Virus record (IMG/VR): IMGVR_UViG_3300006923_000014
Location: 17,516 to 81,515 of that record
DNA from: a virus
DNA: 64,000 nt
Reading direction: 5' to 3' (one strand)
Shown: positions 6,632-15,139 of the stretch, piece after piece
Layout: each line of letters opens with the position of its first letter
How positions within the stretch are numbered: the first letter of the stretch is position 1
Notes under the pieces: model-generated
What the model was told of the DNA's origin: nothing
Database searches by the model: none
What the model saw: the letters and a program-made list of their open reading frames with translations, nothing else
Made by a program: the position numbers and the translations under genes

Positions 6632-7029
6632 AACTAGATAAAGCTGATGCTGTTCAATATTTAGAGGTTCATGGCTTTTCTTCAGATGCTATTCAATATA
6701 TGTTGCTTTCTATGAAAGAACACCCAGAATGGGGAATATATAAAGGAATTTATAAATGGCCAGAAGAAGACGAGCCAATTTATGTTGACAAACCAGGATG
6801 GTGGCTTTTTCTAGACTACAAACCTCGACATTTGGATTATATTGTTTTATTTCCTGACATAAAAAACAAATTCACACAAGAAATAGATAAAGAATTACTA
6901 CCTCCTGATTTTCTTTTCATTAATTGCAATGCTCACCCAAAAAGACAACGAAGAGTTTGTTTAAAAACTCAACTTCTTGAATTAGAATACAAACAACTCT
7001 TAACTAAAGATAAACCAAATGAAAACTAA
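6619..7029 (+). CDS. Orphan with family B-like tail
   Basis: 136 aa from a GTG start with GGAAATAGG upstream. The C-terminus (TQLLELEYKQLLTKDK) matches the E-x-E-Y-K-x-L-x-T ending of families A and B. The rest is aromatic and unrecognised. Confidence 0.65.
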   Translation: MEILKLDKADAVQYLEVHGFSSDAIQYMLLSMKEHPEWGIYKGIYKWPEEDEPIYVDKPGWWLFLDYKPRHLDYIVLFPDIKNKFTQEIDKELLPPDFLFINCNAHPKRQRRVCLKTQLLELEYKQLLTKDKPNEN

Positions 7030-7219
7030 AAGAATAAAGGGCCGTGACCCTGTTCATCTAGCTGCTATTCAACACAGTGGCGCTGGAAGACATAAGTCTG
7101 AACAAGACTATTCTCGTAAGAAAGAGAAATACCAAGCTCTTTTTGATGAAATGGACGAGTTCTATGATGATCTAGAAGACGAAGATCTTTCAGAGTGGGA
7201 GGAAGAAGATTATGGCTGA
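7019..7219 (+). CDS. Small charged protein
   Basis: 66 aa, basic N-terminal half and a very acidic C-terminus (DLEDEDLSEWEEEDYG). It lies at the border of the GC-rich island, and its last bases overlap the first island gene. Not recognised. Confidence 0.65.
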   Translation: MKTKRIKGRDPVHLAAIQHSGAGRHKSEQDYSRKKEKYQALFDEMDEFYDDLEDEDLSEWEEEDYG

Positions 7220-7424
7220 GAAGTGCCACGCCTGCGGAAGCGACCGGCTGATGCCGGTGCGCGACTTCGCAGTGTCTATTGAGAGACCCGACCCTGGCTA
7301 TGGAATGGGTCGCTACGACAGACAAAAGGTCTATGCCTGCCGAGACTGCGGGGCGCTGCGGATTGATGACGCTGAGAAGGATTGGATGGACGGGACAAAC
7401 GAAGAGGAGGAAAACAGTGGCTGA
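7212..7424 (+). CDS. Zinc-ribbon protein in GC-rich island
   Basis: 70 aa with two Cys pairs (CHACGS near residue 5 and CRDCGA near 44), a four-Cys zinc ribbon, and an acidic tail. GC content and codon use differ sharply from the AT-rich surroundings, indicating recent acquisition from a GC-rich source, probably another phage. Function unknown. Confidence 0.75.
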   Translation: MAEKCHACGSDRLMPVRDFAVSIERPDPGYGMGRYDRQKVYACRDCGALRIDDAEKDWMDGTNEEEENSG

Positions 7425-7785
7425 CCTAACGATTGAGCAGGTGCGCGAACTATTGGAGGCGGCCGACCGACCGCATCCCCCGAAAACCGACCTGCAAGCC
7501 GTGTACGCCTGGGCAGATGCCCACCACACCCTCGCTAAGCAGAAGTTCGACCTTGCTCGTCTCGTGCTGGAGCAAGCCGAACGCATCGAGGACCTGGAGG
7601 CAGGCCAGGAAACACTTCCGATCCTGAAGCGTCAATGCGAGCGCATCGCCACGTTCGAGGGGCTGCTACGCGAGCTGGAGTGGGAGATATGCCCAATCTC
7701 TGAGCAAGAGGAGTGCGTGTGGTGCATGAATCGCGCACCAGATCACGCCAACGACTGCCGCTTAGCCGCTGCTCTTAATTCTTAA
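7417..7785 (+). CDS. Zinc-motif phage orphan in GC-rich island
   Basis: 122 aa from GTG 7417, which has a strong GAGGAGG ribosome site and overlaps the previous stop; a longer frame from 7279 would run through the preceding gene. Helical, probably coiled coil, in the middle, then a Cys/His cluster (CPISEQEECVWCMNRAPDHA... ending HANDC) and an Ala/Leu tail typical of small zinc-binding phage proteins. Codon use matches its GC-rich partner. Confidence 0.75.
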   Translation: MADLTIEQVRELLEAADRPHPPKTDLQAVYAWADAHHTLAKQKFDLARLVLEQAERIEDLEAGQETLPILKRQCERIATFEGLLRELEWEICPISEQEECVWCMNRAPDHANDCRLAAALNS

Positions 7786-7832
7786 TATTTATTACCTTTT
7801 ATAATATATCAATTTAACAAGGCTTTCAAATA

Positions 7833-8192
7833 ATGGTAACACCACTCCTCGCCGCATTCTTTGTTGGCCTCCTTCTCGTTGGTAGTTCTACTTTACGTGT
7901 AGTAGAAGTAGCAAAAGGGGAAATTCTCAACACCTTTCTAATTTCTATCATTATTAGCTTTGCTTATTGGTTCTCTATTCAATACATTGCTCAAAACGAT
8001 ATTGGTTCTTATGTAGCATTTTCTCTTGGAGCCTGCATTGCCACTGTCTCTCTTGCACATAGAGAAAGCAACAGTCCTAATAAAGGACTATTGGCTAGAC
8101 ATGGTGTTCGAGGAGTTGGTTCAGAAATGCCAGAAGAGAAAACATCTTCAAAAAGAATAAATGGATTTTTTAGAGAAGAAGAAACCTCTTGA
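7833..8192 (+). CDS. Membrane protein
   Basis: 119 aa with three hydrophobic segments (about residues 3-22, 31-52 and 60-76) and a polar basic tail, so probably an inner-membrane protein with a cytoplasmic C-terminus. First gene after the GC-rich island. Function unknown. Confidence 0.65.
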   Translation: MVTPLLAAFFVGLLLVGSSTLRVVEVAKGEILNTFLISIIISFAYWFSIQYIAQNDIGSYVAFSLGACIATVSLAHRESNSPNKGLLARHGVRGVGSEMPEEKTSSKRINGFFREEETS

Positions 8193-8204
8193 CTAGAAAC
8201 AAGC

Positions 8205-8549
8205 ATGAATGAATATTATCTAAACAACTATAGTCGTTCTCGTGGAGAAAACCCTTATTCTGCAGCATTATGGCTATCTATAGAATGGGCCAGAATTGCA
8301 AGAATGAGCGGGAAGAGAGAAGACAAGCACAGCAAAGAATTCTCTGCCAAGCACAATGAATTGTCTTTACATATGCAAACTTACATAGTTAATGCAAGAA
8401 CACCAGAAGACTTACGTCAAAAGTTCTTTCAAATGAGAAAGACGATTATTAAAGACTTTCATAAAAGTACAAGTGGCACCAAAGATGCTTACGGTATGTG
8501 TGGTGCAGAACTCGACAAGGTTATCAACAAGTTCTTAATACAGGAGTAA
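8205..8549 (+). CDS. Helical orphan protein
   Basis: 114 aa, mostly helical and basic, no recognisable motif. Directly precedes the deaminase, whose ribosome site overlaps its last codons. Confidence 0.65.
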   Translation: MNEYYLNNYSRSRGENPYSAALWLSIEWARIARMSGKREDKHSKEFSAKHNELSLHMQTYIVNARTPEDLRQKFFQMRKTIIKDFHKSTSGTKDAYGMCGAELDKVINKFLIQE

Positions 8550-8559
8550 ACGATGCCAA

Positions 8560-8940
8560 GTGTATTACAAGGCTAAGGATCAGGCGCTTAATAACGATCA
8601 TGACTATCATATCGCAGCTATCTTGTGGAGAAAGAAGTCTCCTATCAGAATTGGTGTCAATTCTAAGAAAACCCATCCTGCTGCTCGTCGTCAATATTCT
8701 TGTGGGCCACGATTTGTTCATCACCTTCATGCCGAAATGCATGCTCTCTTGAATACAGATACTACAAAAAATGATGTTCTTGAAGTCATGAGATGGACTA
8801 AGGATGGTCAACGGACAATGAGCAAGCCTTGCGAGCACTGTATGAAGGTTATTAGAGCTTCTGGAATTAAAAAGGTTCGTTATACAGACTGGGATGGAAC
8901 CTGGACAGAAATGAATCTCTGCGCAATAAGTATGAGATAA
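8560..8940 (+). CDS. Cytidine/deoxycytidylate deaminase-like protein
   Basis: 126 aa with the zinc deaminase signature: H-A-E (HLHAEMHALL) followed by P-C-E-H-C (KPCEHCMKVI), with His and two Cys as zinc ligands and Glu as proton shuttle. A dCMP or cytidine substrate, feeding dUMP to the ThyX of this phage, is likely but not proven; tRNA or nucleobase deamination is possible. The frame begins at GTG 8560, but the best-placed start (ATG 8553, 6 bases after AGGAG) is in another frame and stops after 7 codons. A one-base change near the start is a possibility. Confidence 0.8.
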   Translation: MYYKAKDQALNNDHDYHIAAILWRKKSPIRIGVNSKKTHPAARRQYSCGPRFVHHLHAEMHALLNTDTTKNDVLEVMRWTKDGQRTMSKPCEHCMKVIRASGIKKVRYTDWDGTWTEMNLCAISMR

Positions 8941-9353
8941 GAAAAACTATCTTTCAATGGAAATCTGCCCCTTCTCAAAAAGAAGTATGGCAATTTATAG
9001 TTAACATAAAAGGCCATATCGCCTTCAAACCTGCGTTCAGAATTCCATGCGCTGCTGAGGATCCTCTTCTTCTTCCAAGTAAACAGTTCCAGGGATCTGG
9101 TATTTATTGTTTAAAAGAAACGACAGTAGACTTTATTTATTATGTCTCTCTTGTTGGTTATGTAAATGAAAATAGTTTATTTGATAATATTCCTGGGAAA
9201 AACTATTGTGGGTATATAAAAAATAAAAAATTCAGTGCCTGTGATGGAATCACTGCTTCTTGGAGTATAGACAACAAGAAAATTATCCCCTGGAAGGGTT
9301 ATCGAAAAGCCCTGACCAACAAAGAATATAGAGAATTAATGTGTCCCAAATAA
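8937..9353 (+). CDS. Family A-like protein without a standard start codon
   Basis: An open frame encodes a plausible family member: KQFQGSGIYCLKE, then a tail TNKEYRELMCPK. There is no in-frame ATG, GTG or TTG. The best candidate is ATA at 8937, overlapping the TAA stop of the deaminase gene (an ATAA version of the usual ATGA overlap). Alternatives are a frameshift fusion with the deaminase gene or a decayed start. About 138 aa. Family resemblance is clear; the start is uncertain. Confidence 0.6.
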   Translation: MRKTIFQWKSAPSQKEVWQFIVNIKGHIAFKPAFRIPCAAEDPLLLPSKQFQGSGIYCLKETTVDFIYYVSLVGYVNENSLFDNIPGKNYCGYIKNKKFSACDGITASWSIDNKKIIPWKGYRKALTNKEYRELMCPK

Positions 9354-9796
9354 CTCATAAAGAACTAAAAGAAATTTTATTTGATTGGCCTTCTGCATTT
9401 GCTCCTACACATAAAGAAATAAACCAATTTATAATAGATATTCAAGATATTCCTTGTTATCTTATTCCTGTAAGAATACTTGAGTCTATGGACCGAACAG
9501 AGAACAGGATTATTAAAGATGGACAATATTGGGCTTTACCATTAGAATATTTTGAAGGACCTGGAATTTATATAACTGACGAAAGACCTTTAACAAAAAA
9601 TCATGACAATGACGTTTCATATTATGGAGCAGATCGTCGTAATAGAAACATTCCAAACAAAAACTATTCTGGTTTTTCTGGAGAAGAAAAGTTTTTAGCT
9701 GTTGAGGGCTACATTCATTTTCCATACTCTGGGGGTAGTCTTCCCACCTATATAGAATCACTTCTTTTAAAAGAGTTAATCTTAGATGACAGTTGA
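9341..9796 (+). CDS. Family A-like protein
   Basis: 151 aa from GTG 9341 inside the end of the preceding gene. Family motif EYFEGPGIYITDE in the middle and tail ESLLLKELILDD. Very similar in layout to the gene just upstream (IPGKNY there, IPNKNY here), so the two are tandem duplicates. Function unknown. Confidence 0.75.
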   Translation: MSQITHKELKEILFDWPSAFAPTHKEINQFIIDIQDIPCYLIPVRILESMDRTENRIIKDGQYWALPLEYFEGPGIYITDERPLTKNHDNDVSYYGADRRNRNIPNKNYSGFSGEEKFLAVEGYIHFPYSGGSLPTYIESLLLKELILDDS

Positions 9797-10307
9797 AACT
9801 TTAATCGCCAAGCTTAAAAAACTTCCATCAAAAACAATAGTTATTGTTCAGGAATATGACAGCTTAGATAATATAGCTAGACCAATCAAAGTAGTTGAAA
9901 AGATTACTAAAGCTGACTTACCCGAACACTTAAGAGATGTTACAATTAAGAATAAAAAAAACTTAATTATCTTAAGTGCTTGGGGTAATGGCGAAGCACC
10001 TGCATCGCAATTTATTCCAATCAAGACAGAACAGAAACTTCAGTCTTTCATTCTTCATGCAAAAAAGAATGGCATTCCATTATCACTAATCAAGGAATGG
10101 ATTCAAAAGAATGAGCTGCCTCCGAAGAATAAAAAGAAAGCTACTCGTAAAGTTCAAAAGACCTCAGGACGCACAGAAATATTACCTAAATCCGCTAAAG
10201 AATTACACAGTGATAATGCTAAGCGGCTCACCCCCAAACCCAACAGTCCAACTCGCAGAAAGAAGAGGAGTGTGGATCCCAATGTGGGAACTGGAAATAA
10301 TAGATGA
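9786..10307 (+). CDS. Orphan with basic disordered C-terminus
   Basis: 173 aa. The N-terminus (LIAKLKKLPSKTIVIVQEYD) resembles the L-x-x-L-P-x-D-x-x-V opening of a common small phage family. The C-terminal 65 residues are low complexity and rich in Lys, Arg, Pro and Ser, probably disordered and nucleic-acid binding. Function unknown. Confidence 0.65.
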   Translation: MTVETLIAKLKKLPSKTIVIVQEYDSLDNIARPIKVVEKITKADLPEHLRDVTIKNKKNLIILSAWGNGEAPASQFIPIKTEQKLQSFILHAKKNGIPLSLIKEWIQKNELPPKNKKKATRKVQKTSGRTEILPKSAKELHSDNAKRLTPKPNSPTRRKKRSVDPNVGTGNNR

Positions 10308-10609
10308 CTCTTGATACTGAACCATATAATAAATTTATAGAAATATCTAATATTCTCTTTGGCGAAGCAGAGATTGTTTCGGTGCAAGAATTCATGAAAC
10401 GAACTCTTGTTCAGGGAGCGCCGCCTCCGGAAAACCTTAATGTTTGTGTTAACTCTTATATGAGAGTTATTCGAAATTTTAAAACAGTTGCTCTGGGTCG
10501 ACCCGACAGTATCTGTCTTCAAAAAGAATCACCTTTAGACCTATGGGCTTGGCACAAACTCATTGACATAGAATATAAACTTACAATGACAGAGACAGAT
10601 AATGCCTGA
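10304..10609 (+). CDS. Orphan protein
   Basis: 101 aa, soluble, helical, no recognisable motif. Four-base overlap with the preceding gene and 8-base overlap with the next. Confidence 0.65.
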   Translation: MTLDTEPYNKFIEISNILFGEAEIVSVQEFMKRTLVQGAPPPENLNVCVNSYMRVIRNFKTVALGRPDSICLQKESPLDLWAWHKLIDIEYKLTMTETDNA

Positions 10610-11009
10610 ATCAGAAGAAACTACTATTCTTTCTTGTAAAGAATTCTTAGAAGATGACATATTTAATGCTATTGGCATTGCCATTGGATATAGGTTCTTA
10701 GTAGAGAGCTGGGCTCCACAAGATCTTGACTTTCGACTTGCTCTTTTCGATGGAGAAAATTCTTTTGGACTTGACCATAGTTTTGAAATTGCTTTAGAAC
10801 GAGTAAATTCAACAACATCTAAAACTTTTATCGAAGACCAAACCAAATCTTTAGAATCTAGTTTATCAGAGTTGAAAAATCAAGAAGAGTTATTGACGAA
10901 AATAACCAAACACTTTCAGATTTGTCTTGATATTACTCATAAACTTGAAAAGGTTTTGGAGGAGAATATAAAACTTTCCAAAGCCCTAGAAACCGCAGCA
11001 CCCCATTAA
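10602..11009 (+). CDS. Coiled-coil orphan protein
   Basis: 135 aa, acidic. Residues about 70-130 form a likely coiled coil (SSLSELKNQEELLTKITKHF and following heptads). Not recognised. Confidence 0.65.
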   Translation: MPESEETTILSCKEFLEDDIFNAIGIAIGYRFLVESWAPQDLDFRLALFDGENSFGLDHSFEIALERVNSTTSKTFIEDQTKSLESSLSELKNQEELLTKITKHFQICLDITHKLEKVLEENIKLSKALETAAPH

Positions 11010-11017
11010 AGGACATC

Positions 11018-11266
11018 ATGAAGTTCCTTCTCCTCTATTATATAATTAGCAGAATCTTTGCTGTCTGGGCTATATTTCCAGCATTAAAACAAGAAATAGA
11101 AGAGCTTCTTAATCCTATTGAAGGTCGGCCCCGAATCTATAATATTTTTACTATGTTAATAATTTTATTTATTACATATATTCCACCAATATTAGATATT
11201 ATGGTTCTTATCCTTGGAGGGCTCATCCTTATAGAAAAGGTTAAAAAATGGCAGAAATCAATTTAA
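11018..11266 (+). CDS. Small membrane protein
   Basis: 82 aa with an N-terminal hydrophobic segment (about 2-20) and a second long one (about 42-74), followed by a short basic tail. Possible two-span membrane protein. Good GGACATC-type spacing to ATG 11018. Function unknown. Confidence 0.6.
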   Translation: MKFLLLYYIISRIFAVWAIFPALKQEIEELLNPIEGRPRIYNIFTMLIILFITYIPPILDIMVLILGGLILIEKVKKWQKSI

Positions 11267-11613
11267 ATTCAACACCGCCCTTAAAAGACTTACTTCCTAA
11301 AGATATTGAGCCTCAACCTATCTGTCCAGAAGGTATGCGAAAATTCACTATCTTTCGACGTGGAGATGAGTCTAATGTTTCAGGTACTGGAAAAATTATT
11401 CAAGGAGTATTGTTTGCCGATGGGAAAGCAGTCATTCAATGGCTTGCAGGACCAGACCCTGGTGACACTCAAGTCAAAAATAGTTTTGAGAAGTTCTTAG
11501 AAACACACATTATTCCCCATCCGGGGAATAGAACTATTCTAACCTGGGAAGATGGTATTCAAATATTCTTTCCGGAGGAAGACAACGAAGCCACAGGGTC
11601 CACAACATCCTAA
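11248..11613 (+). CDS. Conserved phage/bacterial orphan (FxxxRxxDxSxVSGTG type)
   Basis: 121 aa. Residues about 32-100 read as a small strand-rich domain: FRRGDESNVSGTGKIIQGV, then FADGKAVIQWL, then HPGNRTILTW. This layout resembles an uncharacterised small domain found in phages and actinobacteria; the resemblance is from memory. No function proposed. Confidence 0.65.
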   Translation: MAEINLNSTPPLKDLLPKDIEPQPICPEGMRKFTIFRRGDESNVSGTGKIIQGVLFADGKAVIQWLAGPDPGDTQVKNSFEKFLETHIIPHPGNRTILTWEDGIQIFFPEEDNEATGSTTS

Positions 11614-12013
11614 GATAATAGGTGAGGGAATTTCTAAAGACCCTTGGCTTTTAAACGGCTATACTCTTAGAAACCTAACACACGAAGACACTATAGCAAA
11701 ATATATGAAAGACACTGGGTTAGCATTTTCCATACCCCTTCTAACTAGAAGACCTCGAAATGGAAATCACCAAACTTTTCATAAGTTTAAAAACAACACC
11801 CCTTCTGGTTGGTATCTTTTAATGGAGACTCGGACACTATTCAAAATAACAGATGGTTATCTCTGCAATAAAGGAGATATTGGGATTTGGGCAGTTTCTG
11901 TATTTGGTCTCAAAACTCATGGACTATATACTTATAAGTCATGGGTCTCTTCGAATGAAATTGAGATTAATTCCTTACTTTATAAAGATATGATGATTGG
12001 TAAAACATTGTGA
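11552..12013 (+). CDS. Family A-like protein
   Basis: 153 aa from ATG 11552, overlapping the previous gene by 62 bases. The tail EINSLLYKDMMIGKTL is the family A ending. The GPA core is replaced by an aromatic strand region. Function unknown. Confidence 0.65.
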   Translation: MVFKYSFRRKTTKPQGPQHPKIIGEGISKDPWLLNGYTLRNLTHEDTIAKYMKDTGLAFSIPLLTRRPRNGNHQTFHKFKNNTPSGWYLLMETRTLFKITDGYLCNKGDIGIWAVSVFGLKTHGLYTYKSWVSSNEIEINSLLYKDMMIGKTL

Positions 12014-12034
12014 TAAAATTCCAAAGGAGGATTG

Positions 12035-12937
12035 ATGCTAAGACTATTATTCTTACTAATGTCATCTTTAGGATGTAACGACACCACTTTTACCCATACA
12101 GTTATCGAGGAAGTTCCAACTTATATCGAACCACAAGTAGAAGTCTTTAATGCAGGAACTTCCATTACTCGCGCAGACTTTCTTGTAGTTCTTGATGTTT
12201 CTGGCTCAATGTCACAAGTCAACAACCACCTTTCAGAAGGACTTACTCCTTTTGTAGATGCTTTACTAGCCATACAGGATGACCTTGACTGGCGACTTAC
12301 TGCAGTAAGTGCTGATTCTGATTACGTCGAAATAGATGATTGGATAGAAGCACACGATGTTGAATTCCCCTCCATGGCCGTGGCAGACTTGCAGGTTATG
12401 GTAGAGAGAGGTGGAGCTGAAGAAGGATTCTTAGCTGGCTACTCTGCTTATCATTTGGACACAGAGTTCTTTAGAGACAATGCGGACTTGTTGTTCATCT
12501 TTATTTCTGACGAAGACGAGCAATCAAGTATTCCTGTCTCCGATTGGACAGGGTGGCAGGCAACATTGCGTTCTTATCCATATGAAGTACACAATAGTGC
12601 TATCACAACTTTTTATGAAAACTCCTGTGGTTATGGAGTAGGTCAAAAATATATTGATGTATCTTCTGCAACAGTTGAAATTTGCAGTCCAACTGGTTGG
12701 GCTGAAGCCGCCAACCCAGTCTTAGACAGAGTTAATCCTCTTGAAGATGTTTTTTACTTAGATCAAGAACCAGATCCAGATACGATTAGAGTATGGGTTA
12801 ATAATACAGAGTATTCTCAACCTAATTGGCAATATGATATTAATGAATGGAAAGTAGTTCTGTCTTTCACACCACCTTCAGGGAGTTCTGTTGTCATCTC
12901 ATACTACCTTGTTCAAGGAGATACTGGAGCTTCTTGA
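12035..12937 (+). CDS. VWA-domain lipoprotein
   Basis: 300 aa. ATG 12035 chosen because AAGGAGG lies 5 bases upstream. The N-terminus is a lipoprotein signal peptide (LLFLLMSSLGC, Cys at residue 14), so the protein should be lipid-anchored in the envelope. Residues about 48-180 form a von Willebrand A domain with a complete first MIDAS motif (DVSGSM) and a later strand ending in FISDEDE. A C-terminal strand-rich domain follows (about 225-300). VWA domains bind protein partners through a metal ion. It may alter the host surface, for example by excluding other phages; this is inference. Confidence 0.82.
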   Translation: MLRLLFLLMSSLGCNDTTFTHTVIEEVPTYIEPQVEVFNAGTSITRADFLVVLDVSGSMSQVNNHLSEGLTPFVDALLAIQDDLDWRLTAVSADSDYVEIDDWIEAHDVEFPSMAVADLQVMVERGGAEEGFLAGYSAYHLDTEFFRDNADLLFIFISDEDEQSSIPVSDWTGWQATLRSYPYEVHNSAITTFYENSCGYGVGQKYIDVSSATVEICSPTGWAEAANPVLDRVNPLEDVFYLDQEPDPDTIRVWVNNTEYSQPNWQYDINEWKVVLSFTPPSGSSVVISYYLVQGDTGAS

Positions 12938-13259
12938 AAAAAGCGATAAATATATCCTTATAAGAAAGGTGGCCAGTTACACTAAGCCACATTATATAAA
13001 CGTTTATAATAATAAAACAGCAGATACATTTACTCTTCATTCAGATCTAGATGTGGTTTTTTCTAACTTTGGGAAAATTTCTTATGAAGACTTCTATTAT
13101 CAACTTCTTATGGAGGAATCTCCTATAGAGACCCAAAAAGTTGATAAAAAAGATGAAGTTAAATATAAAAGAACTTACTTTATTCATGGTGTTCCTTATG
13201 AAAAAGAAAAATTCTTAGAAGAACTTGAATATAGAAAAATAATGTTAGGCAAAACATGA
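12891..13259 (+). CDS. Family A-like protein
   Basis: 122 aa from TTG 12891 inside the end of the VWA gene; TTG 12909 is an alternative. The tail is a clear family match (YFIHGVPYEKEKFLEELEYRKIMLGKT). A second copy of the module may be present (SYEDFYYQLLMEES in the middle). Function unknown. Confidence 0.7.
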   Translation: MSSHTTLFKEILELLEKSDKYILIRKVASYTKPHYINVYNNKTADTFTLHSDLDVVFSNFGKISYEDFYYQLLMEESPIETQKVDKKDEVKYKRTYFIHGVPYEKEKFLEELEYRKIMLGKT

Positions 13260-13876
13260 AAGACTCTCCTATGTCCACATCTACAGCACCCCTATCTCTT
13301 CCTCAACTCAGAACTTTAATGTTTAAAGAAGGACTTAAGGTCTTTGAAACTGGAGCTTACAATCTTAACCTTGTTGGGGTTAGGAATATGTCTAAGCTTC
13401 ATGAGAATAAGTTTAATGACTGGTTCTATTGTTTCTATAAAGATGTTGACGGATATTGGAGTACTCATAGATGGGCATGTACGACCGACCCAGGGACTTA
13501 CTGGCGTCTACACCCAACTAACCCCAAGGGAACAGCCATATTAGCTCCTGGACAGTACAGAGCGGCCTACATGCTAGGCAAACACAAGGGCAAGTATGAA
13601 GCTCTTGTCCAACAGGGCAAAATGCCAGTAGCTCATTTCAGAGACTCTGATAGAAATGAAGACCTGAACTTTACTGGTGATTTAATCACAGACACTTACA
13701 TAGGTGCTAATATTCACAGAGCTAGTGCGACTACTGTTACAGAAAATGTAAATAAATATTCAGCAGCTTGTCAAGTAATTCAGAACCCTCTTCACTTTTA
13801 TCTTTTAATAGCTCTTGCTAAACTTTCTTCGAGTATTCATGGACCCTATTTTACATATACACTTCTAGAGATATGA
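13256..13876 (+). CDS. L,D-transpeptidase-like (YkuD-type) phage protein
   Basis: 206 aa. The sequence matches a family seen in phages whose core runs from VGVRN through a Trp/Thr segment (TTDPGTYW), LAPGQYRAAYMLGKHKGKYEAL, to INxHRA and a Cys motif (here NIHRASATT then SAACQVI). A His followed by Ser-x-x-Cys resembles the H and S-x-G-C catalytic pair of L,D-transpeptidases. It could process peptidoglycan during entry or lysis. The glycine normally before the Cys is Ala here, so activity is uncertain. ATG 13271 is an alternative start. Confidence 0.55.
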   Translation: MKDSPMSTSTAPLSLPQLRTLMFKEGLKVFETGAYNLNLVGVRNMSKLHENKFNDWFYCFYKDVDGYWSTHRWACTTDPGTYWRLHPTNPKGTAILAPGQYRAAYMLGKHKGKYEALVQQGKMPVAHFRDSDRNEDLNFTGDLITDTYIGANIHRASATTVTENVNKYSAACQVIQNPLHFYLLIALAKLSSSIHGPYFTYTLLEI

Positions 13877-14070
13877 GTATTCACTATATTTACAAAATTA
13901 CAATGGGTCCTTACTTTTATTACGGACGGTCAGGGCAAAAACTAGGTGCGCGTGAACAGGAACATCTCAGAACATTAAAAGCAAATCGACATTTTAATCC
14001 GAAGGTACAAGCTGTCTTTAACAAACACAACAATTCCTGGAAAATGGAATCTTTCATCTCCCGACAATAG
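13873..14070 (+). CDS. GIY-YIG endonuclease domain fragment
   Basis: 65 aa. The start YIYKITMGPYFYYGRSGQ is a degenerate GIY-YIG motif and is followed by the Arg/Glu-His helix (REQEHLR) and an N-x-H-x-N-x-x-V-Q segment of group I-type GIY-YIG nucleases. The domain ends about 25 residues early and no DNA-binding region follows, so it is either a minimal or a truncated endonuclease. No intron is visible around it. Confidence 0.6.
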   Translation: MSIHYIYKITMGPYFYYGRSGQKLGAREQEHLRTLKANRHFNPKVQAVFNKHNNSWKMESFISRQ

Positions 14071-14079
14071 AGAAACAAT

Positions 14080-14493
14080 ATGTTTAGTATTTATACAGAT
14101 GGTTCAACGCGTCCAACCAATCCAGGACAAATGGGCGCTGGCATAGTCATTTATGCATCTAATGTGACCAAACCTATTATGGAACTCTCTATTCCTTTAG
14201 GACATGGAACAAATAATCAAGCAGAAATGCTAGCTATTTATATAGCCTTAACCCATACCGTAGAGTTACCTTCAATTACTACTACTATCTATACAGATTC
14301 AAAGTATTGTTGGGGGCTTCTAACCCAGGGGTGGAACGCTAAAACTAATAAAGATTTAGTGGAAAAGACGCGGGCGCTGCTCGCAACCAAAACTAATATC
14401 TTTATCAAACACATCAGAGGACACCAGGGAATAGAGGGTAATGAAATAGCGGATAAGCTTGCTTATACAGCATGTATTCATGACCTTTCTTAA
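14080..14493 (+). CDS. rnhA: Ribonuclease HI
   Basis: 137 aa, full RNase HI fold, which cuts RNA in RNA-DNA hybrids and can remove primers during phage replication. Catalytic residues in order: Asp of YTDGSTRPTNPG, Glu of NNQAEMLAI, Asp of YTDSKYCW, a His in the loop of GHQGIEGNE, and Asp of IADKLAY. Length is normal (E. coli 155 aa). It works with the polymerase (43719) and primase-helicase (59843). Confidence 0.93.
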   Translation: MFSIYTDGSTRPTNPGQMGAGIVIYASNVTKPIMELSIPLGHGTNNQAEMLAIYIALTHTVELPSITTTIYTDSKYCWGLLTQGWNAKTNKDLVEKTRALLATKTNIFIKHIRGHQGIEGNEIADKLAYTACIHDLS

Positions 14494-14500
14494 ATCAAAT

Positions 14501-15139
14501 ATGGAACTAATACATAGAAGATACTCTTTTTACTCTTTTGCTAAAACAAATTATCTTCCTACAAGTCTTACTTTTTATACTTCAGAATTGCCAGATGCTA
14601 CTGAATACAAATTAATTCTTATAGAGTCAGAGTTTAAGACTAAAACTAAGATAAGGTTCTCTTTCTCTTTAGATAAATGTATTCCAGATTTCAGTATTGT
14701 TAAATCTTTTTTAGGCATTTTCTTTCTCTCACCAAAAGAACGTAAAGTATTTACTCATAAGAAACTAAAAGAATATCAACTCTCTATTCCTCAAGATATA
14801 AGAATAGAACTTGAAGAAAGTTGGAATCTTATTAAAGATAATGAAACTCACCTTGCCTTTTTTAACGATATTATGAAAATAAAAAACAAAGAATGTAATG
14901 CAATAATGGTAAGAAATGGACATAGGGAATTCATAGAGTCCAGATCTGGAGTATACAAAAGACTGGCATTAAACGAGCGATCACTCATACCGTTATCTCT
15001 AACAGTTTATCGTTCTATTGATGATATTAAATTTATGAAGTCTCAAGCTGATGAAATTATTTATCAAAGACTTATGCAGGGAAAGAAATTACCTACACAC
15101 TATCTTAATTACGAAATAGATCTTGGAGAAGATATATGA
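14501..15139 (+). CDS. Large family A-like protein
   Basis: 212 aa from ATG 14501, preferred over the upstream TTG 14459 that overlaps RNase H. The C-terminal QADEIIYQRLMQGKKL is the family A ending. The upstream part is longer than in other members and unrecognised. It overlaps the next start by 4 bases. Confidence 0.65.
   Translation: MELIHRRYSFYSFAKTNYLPTSLTFYTSELPDATEYKLILIESEFKTKTKIRFSFSLDKCIPDFSIVKSFLGIFFLSPKERKVFTHKKLKEYQLSIPQDIRIELEESWNLIKDNETHLAFFNDIMKIKNKECNAIMVRNGHREFIESRSGVYKRLALNERSLIPLSLTVYRSIDDIKFMKSQADEIIYQRLMQGKKLPTHYLNYEIDLGEDI

Larger units (their letters stand above)
7212..7785 (+). other. GC-rich two-gene island
   Basis: Composition changes abruptly near 7205 and again near 7786, where AT-rich sequence resumes. 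The island holds exactly two overlapping genes with strong ribosome sites. No integrase, inverted repeat or target duplication is visible at its edges. Likely acquired by illegitimate or homologous recombination from a GC-rich phage. Confidence 0.7.

Noticed and set aside
7065-7586. Long reverse-strand open frame across the GC-rich island
   Set aside because: Long antisense frames are expected in GC-rich coding DNA; composition is Arg/Ser/Cys-rich without motif, and two good + strand genes cover it.
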